Positions 45,745 through 58,470 of a stretch of 64,000 bases of DNA are shown here, piece after piece (the first letter of the stretch is position 1; each line of letters opens with the position of its first letter). Source of the stretch: Diorhabda sublineata (taxonomy: Eukaryota > Arthropoda > Insecta > Coleoptera > Chrysomelidae); NCBI RefSeq assembly GCF_026230105.1, contig NC_079474.1, positions 42,174,294 to 42,238,293 on the forward strand. The letters run 5' to 3'. Under the pieces are notes generated by a model. The model ran no database searches and was not told the origin of the DNA. It was given only the letters and a program-made list of their open reading frames with translations. A program made the translations under genes and the position numbers.

Positions 45745-47664
45745 CGTTACAACCACGAGCAGTTGTTTTTAAACTGTGGTGTATTGAATCTCTATTCAAT
45801 GTTGCTTATCTTATGAGACAAACTTCTGGAGGCAATTGTCAACGTGAAATTATAGTCTTTCCTCCAACAAAATTTCTCCAATCCACCCCGTCAGTAGACT
45901 CCATTCCTACATGGTGGTTAATTGATCATCTCGACTTTACACATCTAAATTTGATAAAAATTGTTAAGAAACAAGTTAAAGGTTGTTGATTCCGCTCTTT
46001 CATAAAGAATTTTTAATATTTTACGATTGCACGGAGTTCATAAAACTAAAGAACAAATTTTGTTCTTTACTGATATTCAAGCAAAAATAAAAACTCAAAA
46101 TTCCTCGGAAGAGGAGGGAAATTTCGTTATACTAAAGCCATATCATCATTTTATCCATACAATCTCCTCCTGAATTTTGTCGTATGAATTTAGAAACACA
46201 TTGCATTAATTGAACTGACATCTTGCTCTAAACGTTGAATGAACTAAATGAATAAATAATATCAAGCAATAACTTAGTTATAATAATGTTCTGCTTACAA
46301 GTATTTTTCATTATAGTTATCAATTATATCATTTGAAAACTTAATTATCCATCTTTTCGTCCGTGTACTTTACATGAATTAAATGATAGTATTCAATATA
46401 ATATATTGATTGTAACATCGCGTTCGTTTTAACGTAGCTACAAATTATATCGCTGTCGAATCGAAACTTGTTCGAGGCGTGTGAACCTCACAATCAAGTT
46501 TTACCTCGATAGATCAAGAGTATGTTTATTGACTTCCACTTGTACATTGTGAATTTATTTTTAAAAAATGGACATCAAGTATGAAAGTATCACGTGTGGA
46601 AAATGAATTTCCAGTAGCCAGATATCTTACAGCTACTTCCTACTACATTTTTGGTGAGAGTTCTTGAGGCATTACTGTTTCTTTAGACGGTCTTCTACTT
46701 TCACCAGGAGCTCATTAAATTTTTTCTCTGACATTCACAGATGATTTGTGTATTTCTGTTTATCCTCTAATTATAGTTTTTTTAACAGGATTTTTAATAC
46801 TGAAACTGGTTTATCAATATTTAATTTATGTGTGAACTCGATGTGAGTCAACTCGAATTCAAATTTTGTTGATCTTAATGAACCTTAAGAAATTTTTGTA
46901 TCCTATCTGGTGTCGTCAGGTTTATCTAGAAAACTTTATTTCGTCAATTTCTTTCTCCTTGAATATATTTATATTGATTTTTTTGAATAAATGATCATGA
47001 TTTCAGAACTATTTGGGTTAATTATTTTCATAGAAAAAATTTTTGATGTTTGGACTCTATTTACAGATCATAATTTTTATATTCGTATTGAGGGTGATAT
47101 TTTAAGTAAAATATAAACTTAAAAAATAAAATGTAACACAAGTTATTTATCAAAATAGACTTGAAATGAAGATCATTTATTCGAGATATTAAAAAATTAT
47201 TTGTCATATACGAGAGCGATTTGGCGGAAGAGGACTTTTCAGAGATTGACGACGCTTTCCTTGCGATGATTATTTCTGATTTCATCCGCCAAAACCACAC
47301 ATAAATTAGGCAAATAGATTATTAATTTTAATACTAACATAAACTGTTTTCGTTATTGGGTAATTATCGAGAAATAAGAATTTAGAGTGTTGATTAAACA
47401 TTTTTACGTGAGAAAGCAATTGAAGAAACCGATAAAAATTTACAAATTTTATATCCTGACGTACTACGTCCTATGGAATGATTTGTTGTGATTATCCTCA
47501 AAACTTATTACATTTTTTATATAATTTCATTTTCTATATCGTCGGGTTACGGCCAAAACAAGGTAACTCCATAATTTGAAATTTTGAGAAATCGTCGTTT
47601 AAAAATTTAAATCGAAAGGAAAAATCGTCACAGCTTCAAAATTATTTATTAATTGAAAATAATC
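45745..47664. other. AT-rich DNA, nothing recognised
   Basis: A slightly less AT-rich patch at 46410-46520 has no coding signature. The frame 47061-47300 minus lacks motifs. Confidence 0.5.
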
Positions 47665-47845
47665 AAATTATTTTTCAATATGTTCTCCCTTTATTTCCAC
47701 ACACTTTCCAGTGCCAATACAAAAATATCATTCATCTTTACAGTTAATATGTTCAGCTTTGCGAACAAAAAATACTCGGACCGGGCTAGATCAGGGCTAT
47801 ATAGTGGGTGTTCAACTCGGCTGATTTTGTCGCGCCTTTTTTCGA
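47665..47845 (-). pseudogene. mariner-like transposase C-terminal relic
   Basis: On the minus strand, RRDKISRVEHPLYSPDLARS is followed by EYFLFAKL, then after a gap CVEIKGEHIEK. This is the third catalytic box and C-terminus of a mariner-like transposase. The third Asp is replaced by Glu (SEYF for SDYF). Upstream sequence to about 48170 is less AT-rich and may be further decayed element, but I cannot read it. Confidence 0.6.
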
Positions 47846-50800
47846 TATTTTTGACGTAACTGCCTTAGTCAGTTACTTAGTCACTTTTTTGGTGCTTTTT
47901 ATGACGTTTGCTATTTTCGGCAGCGAACTTTATGCAACTCCATCTGGATGTCAAATCGCGGCAAAGCTCTAAAAATCGCTCACAACATTCTACTCAACGC
48001 TGCTTTTGCACTGGGCTCAGAATTCGAGGCACTAATTTTTGTCATATTTACTCATCTAAAATCCTTAGAACACTGTTTTGAAAATGTGGGCCCTAATTTG
48101 AAGTTTTTTGGAATAGTTACACGACCACCTCCACGTAGGTCATTTTATAATGATTCTCGCCCCTACGCGAAATAACTTAGACCAATTTTTAGTTGAAAAT
48201 GATGAATTATTTGTGTAGGTATTGAAAATTTTATTACAGCGCGAAATTTGAGGTATTCCTCAAAATAACTTGATTGAGCTATACCATAATAAAATGGAAT
48301 GAAGTTGGAAATTTGTGTAAGCTTATTGAGACTTGTCACAGGCGCGTGCATGAAGATTTTTGAGAACACACTTTGTTTACTATATGAGGCAAAAACTCAA
48401 GGACTGCATTATGTATAATTGGTCGGAAATAAACTGTTGTTGTTATGTCCACATTTTCAAAAATATTCTCTTGTTTATTTAGTTGGTATCTTCATTAATT
48501 AGCTAACAGCATAAATTAATGATAAACGTTGTAAATAAATTATTGAAAGTTAATTTAATTGTCAATAACAAAGTTTGAACAAAAGATCTTTAATATTAGT
48601 ACTTTGATGATAAATATACTTGACAAAGATCATTATTGTAGTCGTATTTAGAAAATAAACTGCCTAGTAAAATATTTGAAATCAAGGAGGAATCATGAAA
48701 TGAGATTAACTACTTTCGTCTAAATCTCACATCTTGATCTGCTCTAACTAAGAATAGTGACTGAGTATACTTTCAGTCGAAACTTATTTTTCATAAGTTT
48801 AATGAGCGGGATGGATCAGATAAAAGCTAGTCGTAACTCTGCATTAATTACGTTGGCATAAATGTCTATCAATTCCTGCTATCTTTGAAATTAATGTGAA
48901 CGTGGAAACTTGATGGTAAATAATAAATTCATTTCACAAATGACAACAACATTAAAAATTTGGTTTTACAATCACCTATTCTCATACTTTTTTAGACGCT
49001 CTATGTCGGTTTTTAAAAACAGTTCACGATCAGTAAAATCTTTCAATGTTTTCACACATAAAAACAGTCAAAAAACTCTTGTGTACCATCGCAATCCTCA
49101 TAATCTCGTTGTTACGTTCTCCCTCATTCTCTCCAAAAGTTTACTTTAAACGTTCAAACGCTGATAATAGACAACTATCAGAATGTCGAAAAAAGACAAT
49201 TATACTGAAAAATATATGAAAAGGTCTAAAAATGTGAAAGAAAATTGTAACTGTAATTTGAGAGAGATCGTAGATGATACGAATATATATGTTGTTTACA
49301 TAGATTCTTTTCAAACAGGTGCCTATGCCACCTTTCAGCAAATGGATAAAATAAGAGCAATTTGAATATCCAGAGAGATGTTTCTAGCTATTCAGGTGAA
49401 ATAAAAACGAATTTCCTCGTCCATATGTGACTATGAATCTGGAGTCAGCACTATACACTTAAATCAAGACAGAAAACATCTCAGTCAATTAGACCTATCG
49501 AAAACCGTCCGAAATAAGATAAAATAGTATATCATTGGACCGATTGAAGAACAAGAAAACCATATTCTTCAGCGACTACTAGCTGTTTTCAAATCATAAA
49601 AAAATCACGGAAATGAAGCCTTTTGATGGAAAAGGAAAACCGTTATAGAACATCAAGTAGCGTACTGAAGCACATTTAGAAATTAATGTGATACATGGGG
49701 AACTTCTGCATCGCAGGCTGTTATATTTGGAATCCCACGGCAGGAGACTCTTCCTCAGGATGTAGCGTTTGGCCCTTAGTTAGAGAATATAAATAACTGG
49801 TACTAGATGAGCTGAACAATTAATATCAAATTGGACGCCACCAGCTTTTTAACGAACGACGTTAAAAATTAATCAAAAAGGTGGAAAGCTTAAAGCTGGA
49901 AACAGCTTATTAATTAAATTAAAAATGAAAATTAAACAAACTTAAACTATCCCCGGATACGATTATTTAAATTGATATTTATTGCTAATAACAATAAAAA
50001 AAGTTTCAGCAGCAAATAAAATATAATAAATTCGCATTAACTGTGTATCCACACAACGAATAAAAGCAGTTATAAATTAAAAACAACTCAAATTTACATA
50101 TATTAAAGATAAGACTGGGATGGTTGCAGCCCTCAACTGGATTCCCAGATATTGGAATTGAGTTGAATTTGTTTGGTGTGGTTTGTTTGAGTCTACTAGG
50201 TGTGGTTTAAACTCCAACCTGGCAGCAGTAGAACACTGAATATAAAGAACAATATAACCAAAAATTTACTGAAATTTACTTTAATAGGTGTAGTGTCGAT
50301 AGGTAGAGGAAGAATTCAAATACATTCCGAGGTTTTATTGAATTTATCGAATGAAGTGGGAGGTCGTTAACAAGTAAATTTCTTCAAAAACTTGAATGTT
50401 AGAATAAATAAATCAGAAGTGACTACTATGCCACAATATACGAACAAAGGAATATTCAAAATCGTAACAAGTCGAAAGGCATGTTACACATCTGAATAGC
50501 ACATATTTAAAAAATTTCGAAATGATTCCTTGTGCTAAACATTTAAGCAACGCCATTATTTGGTAAAACATTAACAAATATACTTTGGCTCATTTTCGGA
50601 TTAGTACCAACAACCGATTCTCTTGGGAATGCCCTATTGTACCTCCGCAACCAAAAAATTTCAGATTGCGGAAACTCTGTCTAACTGAAATAGGAGGATT
50701 TGAAGATTAGCTTCTCGACATTCGAAACTTCAATTCTAGAGTTATTGTGTTCATCCTGGGAGCCCTAAAAATGTATTAGAATCCGAACCCAGCTCCTTCA

Positions 50801-51559
50801 TACATGTAGTAGCTCGAAAGAGTGAGCAAAAACCGAATATAAATATGGATAAACTGTTGATAACCGGTCAAGGCTCCATTGTGAAAATCTCTTTCACAGA
50901 AATAAGCGAAGAAATGTGATTTTTAACACCTCTGAACACGTTGAAAACACAGAAATGCATTTAGTAGCAGTATTCGACATTGAAGAGCGAGAATTCATCA
51001 TTTAATCGAGCAATCGAAAATAATCGATTATATTATTATTTTTCATTCGTATTTTTCGCTCTCGTTGCTCGTGAAATAATCTATCAGTTTCGATGTTCTT
51101 ATAATATTATAACTAGTAATTCTCCAATAAAAATATCTATTTATAGTAAATCAAATACGTCATTAAAATTTTCCTTTGGATCTATTCAATTATATGTTTA
51201 GAAAGTTTTAACTCGTAAACAATTTGAATTTAATTGTTATTTACATTTCCATATTAAATTATTAGAGAATTTGGAAAGAAATATTGAAGAATAATAACAT
51301 TACAGACTAAGAAACTGATATATCATTTCACTTATCATCATATTTGTTGAAAGCCAACTAATTATCATTACTTTTGCTTGAGATTTAATGCAGAGAATTA
51401 ATTTATTGTAAAATGCGATGCTGTATCCATCTTTTTTTATAAAAACTTATCTGATTTGTCCCATTACCTTAGTAAATAGCATAATATAAACTTTGATTTT
51501 AGCTTTCCTTTAAATTTTATCTATATTCCTAAGAACTGCCATGCCTTGTCGATTCCAAT
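47846..51559. other. AT-rich DNA, no recognised gene
   Basis: 47846-48175 is less AT-rich and may extend the neighbouring relic. Frames at 48910-49149, 49141-49365 and 50980-51201 lack motifs. At 50160-50215 GGTGTGGTTTGTTTGAGTCT and AGGTGTGGTTTAAACTCC form a short direct repeat. Confidence 0.45.
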
Positions 51560-51960
51560 TTCCTTGGCAATCACTTTGCAAGTCCAGAATTAGTGAATCC
51601 TCCGGGCGTAGCTGGCTTTAAAAGAGAGGTCTTCTACTTGTTCAGCTTTTATGATTTTTCTCTGTGTGTGATTAGAACTACCGAAGTCTTTGATTCCGCT
51701 CTACTTAGATGTAGTAGCTCCTCCACCTAGTCTAAAGGGTTTCACGTCTCACCTCTAAAGGTTTTGTCCTATCGCAGTCATATAACTAGAGCCATATCCC
51801 TTTTTCTTTTCTCCACAGACTTGGCAGTCTTCTTTAGATTCGATGGTTATGCTTTGCCACCACACTATCTGTGCAGACTTCATCAATCATGTCGTTATGA
51901 TCCTGTTCAAAAAGCTGAGACACAGTAAATATGGCCAACAGTTTGGTCCTCTGGAAAGGA
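51560..51960 (-). pseudogene. Jockey-like LINE C-terminus relic (tentative)
   Basis: On the minus strand, DCQVCGEKKKGYG and, in a neighbouring frame, YDCDRTKPLEVRRETL follow the C-terminal knuckle pattern CxxCGEE...H.L..C.AL...R...L of Jockey-type ORF2. GC content is above that of the flanks. Stops and frameshifts are dense. Confidence 0.45.
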
Positions 51961-52270
51961 AGTGTCCTCAATACTAATCCTCAACTTTTTGTAAAATAAA
52001 AATATTTGACAAAACCAAGTTGAGTTTAATATGTTTTTTTATGTTTAATATATTTAATTTGTTTCAACTTTGTATTTGTTTTACTTTACCTCTACTTTCA
52101 AAAATGTTAATGGGGAGATGAATTTGTATACAATTATTACTATGTCGTGTCCAAATGTCGTCATGATGAAACCAAAAAGAGATAGAGATCCATCGATATT
52201 TATGTGCCAAAACTACTCAGACCGGCGCTAACTAACCTAGACTCAATCCAGTCAAAGACCATTTGAAACC
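51961..52270. other. AT-rich DNA
   Basis: Nothing recognised. Confidence 0.5.
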
Positions 52271-52278
52271 CTCTAGTA

Positions 52279-53446
52279 CAGAGGTGTCAAACTCAATTTT
52301 GAATTTTATTATTTTATTTATTAAATTATATAAGTGTATAATATACGGTTTTTAAAAAACATATTGAACTTATAAAACATAGTAGGTAATTATGGTGAGC
52401 TCGAGGATCCAGACTACTCTTGTTTTTGACAAGCTCATTGATGTCACGTATCATATTCGTTGTAGTTATTTTAATAATTGATTGGAGATGTTTATTCGTA
52501 AGTCTTGTGCGATGATTGTTCTTATTTCTTTTCATGACGAAAAACATCTGCTCACATAAATAGGTGCTACCAAACATGCAGAGAGTGCGTGGTGCATGCT
52601 TTTTTAATTCCGGGTAATTATCCAAACTCTTGAAAAATTATGCCTAAAATGTAAGAGCGTTATTCTCATTAAATTTTTCTTTCAAAATACTAATCGATTG
52701 AAGAGCTATCAACTCTATTTGCTTGCTGTGAAGCTTCAAAATTGAATGGATTGTTGAAAATTGGGAAATCCATTTCATTCATTTTGTGGAAATCTACAAA
52801 ACTATTGTTGAATTCCGTAATTAAATTTTGGAGAAGCTGAGAATATTCATCCAATTTTTTTTGTTCACTGAGTTAAATGATATTTAAATGAGGGAAATGA
52901 TTTTTACTCTGTAACTTTATATTCAGATCATTCAAGCGTTTATTCATATCTACCAAAAAGGCACAATCAGTCCACTAGGCATTGTCATAATCAATTGGTT
53001 TGCCTTTTTCTAACATGAAAGCTTGAATAGGGTGACGTAATGTAAAAAGCAAGCGAAAGCCAACGAATTTCAGTGAAATAAGGGACATCAGAAAATTTTC
53101 GACCAAATCTTGTACAAATTGCCTGAACTCTCGGTGATTTAATCCTCTGCTCCTTATAAAATTTACCATTTTAATTATAGGTTGCATAACATGGTCCATT
53201 TTTAAATGTTTGGATGCCAATGATTCCTGATTAACTATACAGTGAAGTGAAGTTTTCTGTTTTAATTTAGTTACAAAGCCGTAGACTTGACAGTACGGGT
53301 ATTTAAAACATCCGTAGAGGAATCGAATGTAGTCTAAAAGCTCTAAAAACATGATTCTTCTTTCTGTGACACATTGCGATCGCGGGCCTTATTGATACGG
53401 CCCTGGGACCGGAAGCGACCAGCGGGACGTATCTTTGACATGACTG
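52279..53446 (-). mobile_element. hAT transposon, 5'-deleted derivative
   Basis: 1168 bp. Terminal repeats CAGAGGTGTCAAACTCAAT and, inverted, CAGTCATGTCAAAGATACG share CAGnnnTGTCAAA. It is flanked by a perfect 8-bp duplication CTCTAGTA (52271-52278, 53447-53454). The 8-bp target site and CAG ends are hAT hallmarks. The minus-strand transposase begins mid-protein about 90 bp from the 5' end, so the BED finger, the first part of the catalytic domain and the promoter were removed by an internal deletion. Confidence 0.9.
52326..53352 (-). pseudogene. hAT transposase C-terminal half (GTF2IRD2/Charlie-like)
   Basis: Two open segments lie in different frames with stops between. 53352-52975 encodes LHCIVNQESLASKHLKMDHV, MVNFIRSRGLNHREFRQF and FMLEKGKP, the central hAT region seen in GTF2IRD2-type transposases. 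In the gap, VDMNKRLNDLNIKLQSKNH continues the alignment. 52625-52326 encodes YPELKKHAPRTLCMFGSTYL and CEQMFFVMKRNK.NHRTRLT, the hAT C-terminal dimerisation domain with its CEQ.F..MK signature. The order and spacing are nearly complete for the C-terminal half. It cannot make active enzyme. Confidence 0.8.
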
Positions 53447-53454
53447 CTCTAGTA

Positions 53455-54005
53455 CATATCTCAGTTATTCAAACCAACTTCTAGATCTGCCAATAATTGA
53501 AGACTGAATTCCAATTAAATCTGAAGCAGACAAAGAAATAACTATTGAGCAGTAAAAATATTTGAAGGATATTACATTGTTTGACAAAAAATATCATATT
53601 CTAATGATAAGAATTAAATTATTTGAGCCCGTAAATATTATAATTAAAACTATAAGTGGACGACGAAGGCATCAGAGATCGTATTATAAATATAATCGAT
53701 AAAATAACCATGAGAATGTAAATCCGATGTTTTCCAATGAATATCCACTAAACAGGCCAAATGCGATTATTTAAGAATAAAATAGTTCAGTAAAGTAGGA
53801 TGTATCCATGGCTAGAAAACATAAAATACTTGACAAATATAAGTACAAACAATGTAGGATTAGAAAACACTAGAAAAGTGTCCAATACGGCGTAGAATAT
53901 CTCAAATGCTATAGTTTTTTATAAAATGTATCAGTAGATAACATCAGTGAAATCAGTGGGTCTACTGAAAATTCAATAGAACTGGCAACGCTGCCTATAA
54001 TTATA
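53455..54005. other. AT-rich DNA
   Basis: Nothing recognised. Confidence 0.5.
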
Positions 54006-54572
54006 CAAGGTGTTTCTATATTCGACCGACAACGCTCTACCACAGAGAGATCTCAATAAATGATTCATTTTGATATAGGAATACGAACCTTTACGGGGCC
54101 TAGTTGCTGAAATATAGGGAGGTCAAAATTCTAAATCAAAATCAGACTTTTGTTTAGAGACAAATTTCTACAATACCGTTCATTTTAGCTCCATAAAAGG
54201 TCATTAGTTTGTTAACTAAAAATAATCAGGTAAATTTAAAACAAAATTTAAAAAGGATTTGCTCCAATAGCGTAAAAAATAGGGGGATGAAAGTGCCAAC
54301 TATCCCTGACAGCGCGCTACTGGTTAAATTTTTACAAAGTTTATTTATTTCAAGATATTACTTTATTAAGGAGCATATTGGTCACCAAATTCGAAAAAAA
54401 AATGAATGGCGTTCTTGATTTATGGCAAATTTTCGATTTTGATTTAAAATTTTGAATACTCTATATGTCAGCAACTAGGCCCCGTAAGGGTGCGTATTTC
54501 TATATCAAAATAAATCATTTATTGAGTTTTCTCTGCGATAGAGCGTTGTCGGTCGAATATAGAAGCACCCTG
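54006..54572. mobile_element. foldback/MITE element with long inverted repeats
   Basis: 567 bp. Arms of about 140 bp (54006-54147 and about 54430-54572) are inverted copies: CAAGGTGTTTCTATATTCGA versus CAGGGTGCTTCTATATTCGA, then CCGACAACGCTCTA in both. Similarity continues through GGGGCCTAGTTGCTGA. TA precedes the left end; AA follows the right end, so a TA duplication would need one mutation. The single internal open frame (54209-54418) has a non-ATG start and no motif. It is probably a Tc1/mariner-superfamily non-autonomous element. Confidence 0.8.
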
Positions 54573-55224
54573 AAAATACTTTGCCTCGATCTTATTGTTG
54601 TTGATGTTATTAAAAACATACAACTATAAAACAACAATAAATTTGAGAAAAATCTACCTTGAAAACTGTCCAGAGGATATTTGGGTTGATTCCATTAAAA
54701 TATTTGGTTTCAACTAATTATTTAGATTGAGAACGATCAACTTATTCCTATTTCTTAATGCACTCCATCAATTTCTCTTTATTACATTTAAATCACATCG
54801 TTTTTATGCCAAATTACATGCATCACTTGATTACTAATTATTATTATCAATAGCATTGTTTAAGTGTTAGCAACGAATCACTGTTAACCAACCATTACAT
54901 ATACCCGACATTCCTTAGTATTCGATATTTCCTATAAATAAATTCTAATTGTAGTTAATAAGAGCCAAAAATGGTAATTGGTATTAAGGTAAGATATTGT
55001 AAGCGAACAGCTAGTATGAGCACGTTTTACATATCGAAAATTACTCCTGCGGTCACTACAACATAGGGGAAAGCTGAACGTTCAATCAACCGGGAATATA
55101 TTATTATCATGATATAAGTCGTTCAACTTTTTTCATAACATTTTATGTAAAAACATTTTCATCATTTATTTTATTTATAAAGTGAGTTTTTATATAAAAT
55201 ATGTTACCAATATCTACAAATTAT
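54573..55224. other. AT-rich DNA
   Basis: Nothing recognised. Confidence 0.5.
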
Positions 55225-55735
55225 ACTAGAAGCCTTGGAAAATGAAATCGTTTGTATAAAAGTGAATGGGGTTTTGATTAACTATATCAGATACGTCGAC
55301 GCCACGGTAATAATTGCTGGTAAAGTATTTAGAAAGAGTTGTGAACAAAATATTAAGGTGTAGTAATAGAACTTTAGAAAATGTATATCGACAACATTAT
55401 AAAAAAGTTTCAATAGGACAATATATTCAAAAAGTAGAAAGTAACAATTACTTACGATCAGCTCTTTCGTGCTTATAAAACAAAAATAAATGGCTGAATC
55501 TAAAACACTCGTGCTAACTTCACAAAAATGAATATGTAGCCGTTCTGCCGAGTCAATTAAACGTCAAAATTAATTTACACATAATGCACACGCAATGAGC
55601 TGGAAGTACTAAGAAGAATCAATAAAGTGAGTGAACTTGAAACAGAGAGAAAGCTGCATGATCTTTATGGAGCAATTGCCTCAAAAGATTACGGTGTTGA
55701 CTGCCTCAACTCTTCGAGAATAAGGAGAATATGAA
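55225..55735 (+). pseudogene. non-LTR reverse transcriptase relic
   Basis: EALENEIVCIKVNGVLINYI is followed by RYVDATVIIAG, the RT catalytic box with YADD changed to YVDA, so one catalytic Asp is lost. Farther on, NELEVLRRINKVSELETERK then LHDLYGAI matches the tail of the LINE clade at 40 kb (NEEVLRR.NK). The part between is largely deleted. Confidence 0.65.
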
Positions 55736-55974
55736 AAATAAATATATCAAACTTATTGAAAAGATTATACAGTCCTTTAAATAAGTACTGTACATTAGAA
55801 GATTAGTAAATAGCGAAGCATTATGTAAAATATCTACAGGTATTCTCGATGGATCACTGAGAAATCACTTTATTCGTGTGTTAACTACCCTCCATAAACT
55901 GCTGTTTCAATGTTTTTAGCAATGCTGCATTTCAGTCATTTCATGTACATCTAATAAATTATTATACTCTCGAC
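55736..55974. other. AT-rich DNA
   Basis: Nothing recognised. Confidence 0.5.
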
Positions 55975-56597
55975 CTTCTTATTACATACCTTAAGAACAA
56001 ATAACACTTTGAAACAATACCAAACCTGTTAGATGGGGTTGAAATACTAAATTTCATTCTTTTAGATTTCCTCAAGTCATATCTGACTCTATGGGAACGC
56101 GCGTTGTCATCAAAAACATAAACCTGGCTTCTAAATATCCTCCTAGTCCTTAACATATCTTTTTATGATAGGATTTTGATATATCAGACAATAATTCGTA
56201 AAACCATTTAATAAATTCGACTATTAAAAATATCTTGGCTAAATCATACCGCTAACTCCTTATAAAGGATTTGTCCTCCAGATTTTCTCTTACTACATAC
56301 CATAAAAACAAATATCTCTTTGAAACCATACCAAACGTACTAGATGGGATTGAAATAATAAATTTCACTCTTTTCGATTTTCTAAAAGCAAATCTGACTC
56401 TATGGGGTCGCGCATTGTCATCAAAAACATGAAACTGGCTTCTAAATATCCTCCTAGTCCTTAACATATCTTTTTATGATAGGATTTTGATAAATCAGAT
56501 AATAACTCGTAGAATCATGTAATAAATTCGACTATTAAAAAATATCTTGGCCAAATCACGCCGCTACCTCCTTATGGAGGATTTGTCTTCCAGATTT
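55975..56597 (-). pseudogene. Tc1-like transposase core, tandemly duplicated
   Basis: Two consecutive units of about 311 bp (boundary near 56286) are clearly homologous along their length. On the minus strand each encodes, in order, a decayed GVMVW-like segment, RTRRIFRSQ, then VFDDNARPHRVR (DDNARSHRVR in the other), the second catalytic Asp of Tc1 transposases. In another frame NPI, a stop, YVWYGFK corresponds to NPIEHVW..L, with the catalytic Glu turned into TAG in the right-hand unit. N- and C-terminal parts are absent. Units share stop and frameshift scars, so the duplication came after much of the decay. Confidence 0.75.
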
Positions 56598-58225
56598 TCT
56601 CTAAACTCTCATCCATCAGGAATCATTATGAAGGCATATTCTTGACTTATATATAAATATTACATTCAGAATGCCTTCCTACTCTGGTACGACATTAAGC
56701 TAAGTAGAGGTATTCAACGTGTCATTGTTTTTTTTTGTCCTATCGGTTCGAACTATTTAGACGATTAATAAACATTATGTATCCGAACCCCATAAGGCTG
56801 TCGTTAACTGCAGGTCTGTGAGTGGTCTGATACCATTTCTTCGTGCCTTAAGCCTTCTGGTAGTAAACGTTGGTCTTCAAGTCCGAAGCTTCTTAAAAAC
56901 CTTGACTGTTTCCCAAAAATCACAAATCAGTATATTAATCATACTCTTCGATACACCGGATGTAACTTAAAGCAGTTTAAAACACTATGCAGCATACCAT
57001 AGACAAATGTTTCACTCCATGTTAAAATTTAATAAAATGGTTTACTCAACATAAGAACACAAGAAGAATAGAAACTTTAGTACTAACACTACTACTAACA
57101 AAATATCCCATATTATCTCGTGAATGAAATTAGATAGTGCCGTCGTATGTGGGTAAATTCTCAATTAAAAATTTTGTGTAAAAAACAAAGCTAATGTTAA
57201 TTATATTTTTGAAACATCTCTAACCTTATTAAATTAAAATGATTCAACAGACCAACAATTCTTCTTAGTTCGTTTGTCGCCTGTCTCGATTGAACTGTTC
57301 ATGGTTTTAGTTGTTCAATTATGGAAAATAAACAAAAATAAGCCATTCAACGAATAACTAAGATACGATGAAAGAAATATAATTTAAAAACCTGATAAAA
57401 AAGTGTCAAATTTTGTTGCGCAAAACAAAATAATAAATGATGTTCGAGGAAAGTGTAATTGATGAATTCGATAGTTCACTCACATATAATATTAGTATCT
57501 ATAGTAAATGAAATTTGTTAATAATAAAGTTGTTGCTGTAATTATTTATTGTAACTCGTGAAACAAAAAAGAAATTTCAAGTAACTCATAATGGAAAATC
57601 TTTAATTCATAAGTTGCTGTTGATGAGAAGAAAGTTTCTTCAAAAAACATATCCGAGCAGTATAGAAACAATTTTCATTGTACATGTTTCGAGGATGGAA
57701 ATAGAAATTTTTTATATGTTATTGTTTCCACTACAAAGCATTTGCGTATATCATATATTCGGAAGATTTTATTGCACAGTTTTGTACATAAAACATTCTC
57801 TTTGATGAATGAATGAAAGAGAAAGTGTTCAAAATATTCAAAATTAAAAATTTCATTTTTGTTTGCACCACTTTCCCCTAATTCGTACAGCATAAGAATC
57901 AAGGCGTATAATAATCAACAGTAGCGTGACTAAATTTGCAAATAAAATTATAGTATTGTGAGCTCGTATTATGTATATTTTATAAAGAATTGGATATTAT
58001 TATTTAAATAATATGTATATATTTATCGAAAAAGGAAAGGAAACAGCAAGACTTCTTCCGTTCGCATATTACTTTGTCGACTATTATGACTATCACCTTT
58101 CAAATTTTTACAGACAAACGTGGACGAAAAACTAAACTATTGAAAAATGGCAAACATAACAACGATAAGTCCATCAACATTTAGTATATAGCAAGTTTTA
58201 TTAGGTACCATCAGAAAAAGCAGTC
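56598..58225. other. AT-rich DNA
   Basis: 56760-57000 is less AT-rich but has no readable frame. The frame 57614-57805 lacks motifs. Confidence 0.5.
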
Positions 58226-58470
58226 GAAGCCTTTAAAGATTAATTGGAATAGGTACCAAAAACGCATCTTAAACTTTTATTTATAGGTAGTAAGTCCCAA
58301 TTATCTTTTAAAAACAAAGTACTGATCTACAAAACAATCCTCAAACCAATATGGACCTACGGAGTCCCATTGTGGAGATCAGCAGCCAAATCCAAATTGA
58401 AATTCTGGAGCGATTCCAATCGCAGGTCTTACGAATTATCCATGGTTTTTGCCAAACTTTGTCATAACTC
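58226..58470 (+). pseudogene. Jockey-like reverse transcriptase C-terminal relic
   Basis: LFIGSKSQLSFKNKVLIYKT, then ILKPIWTYGVPLWRSAAKS, then in the next frame EILERFQSQVLRIIHGF. This matches the Jockey block L.G..S.L...NK..IYK...KPIWTYG..LWG.AS.S.I...ERFQ..VLR. One frameshift separates the two parts. Residue-level conservation is high for a relic of this window. Confidence 0.8.
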
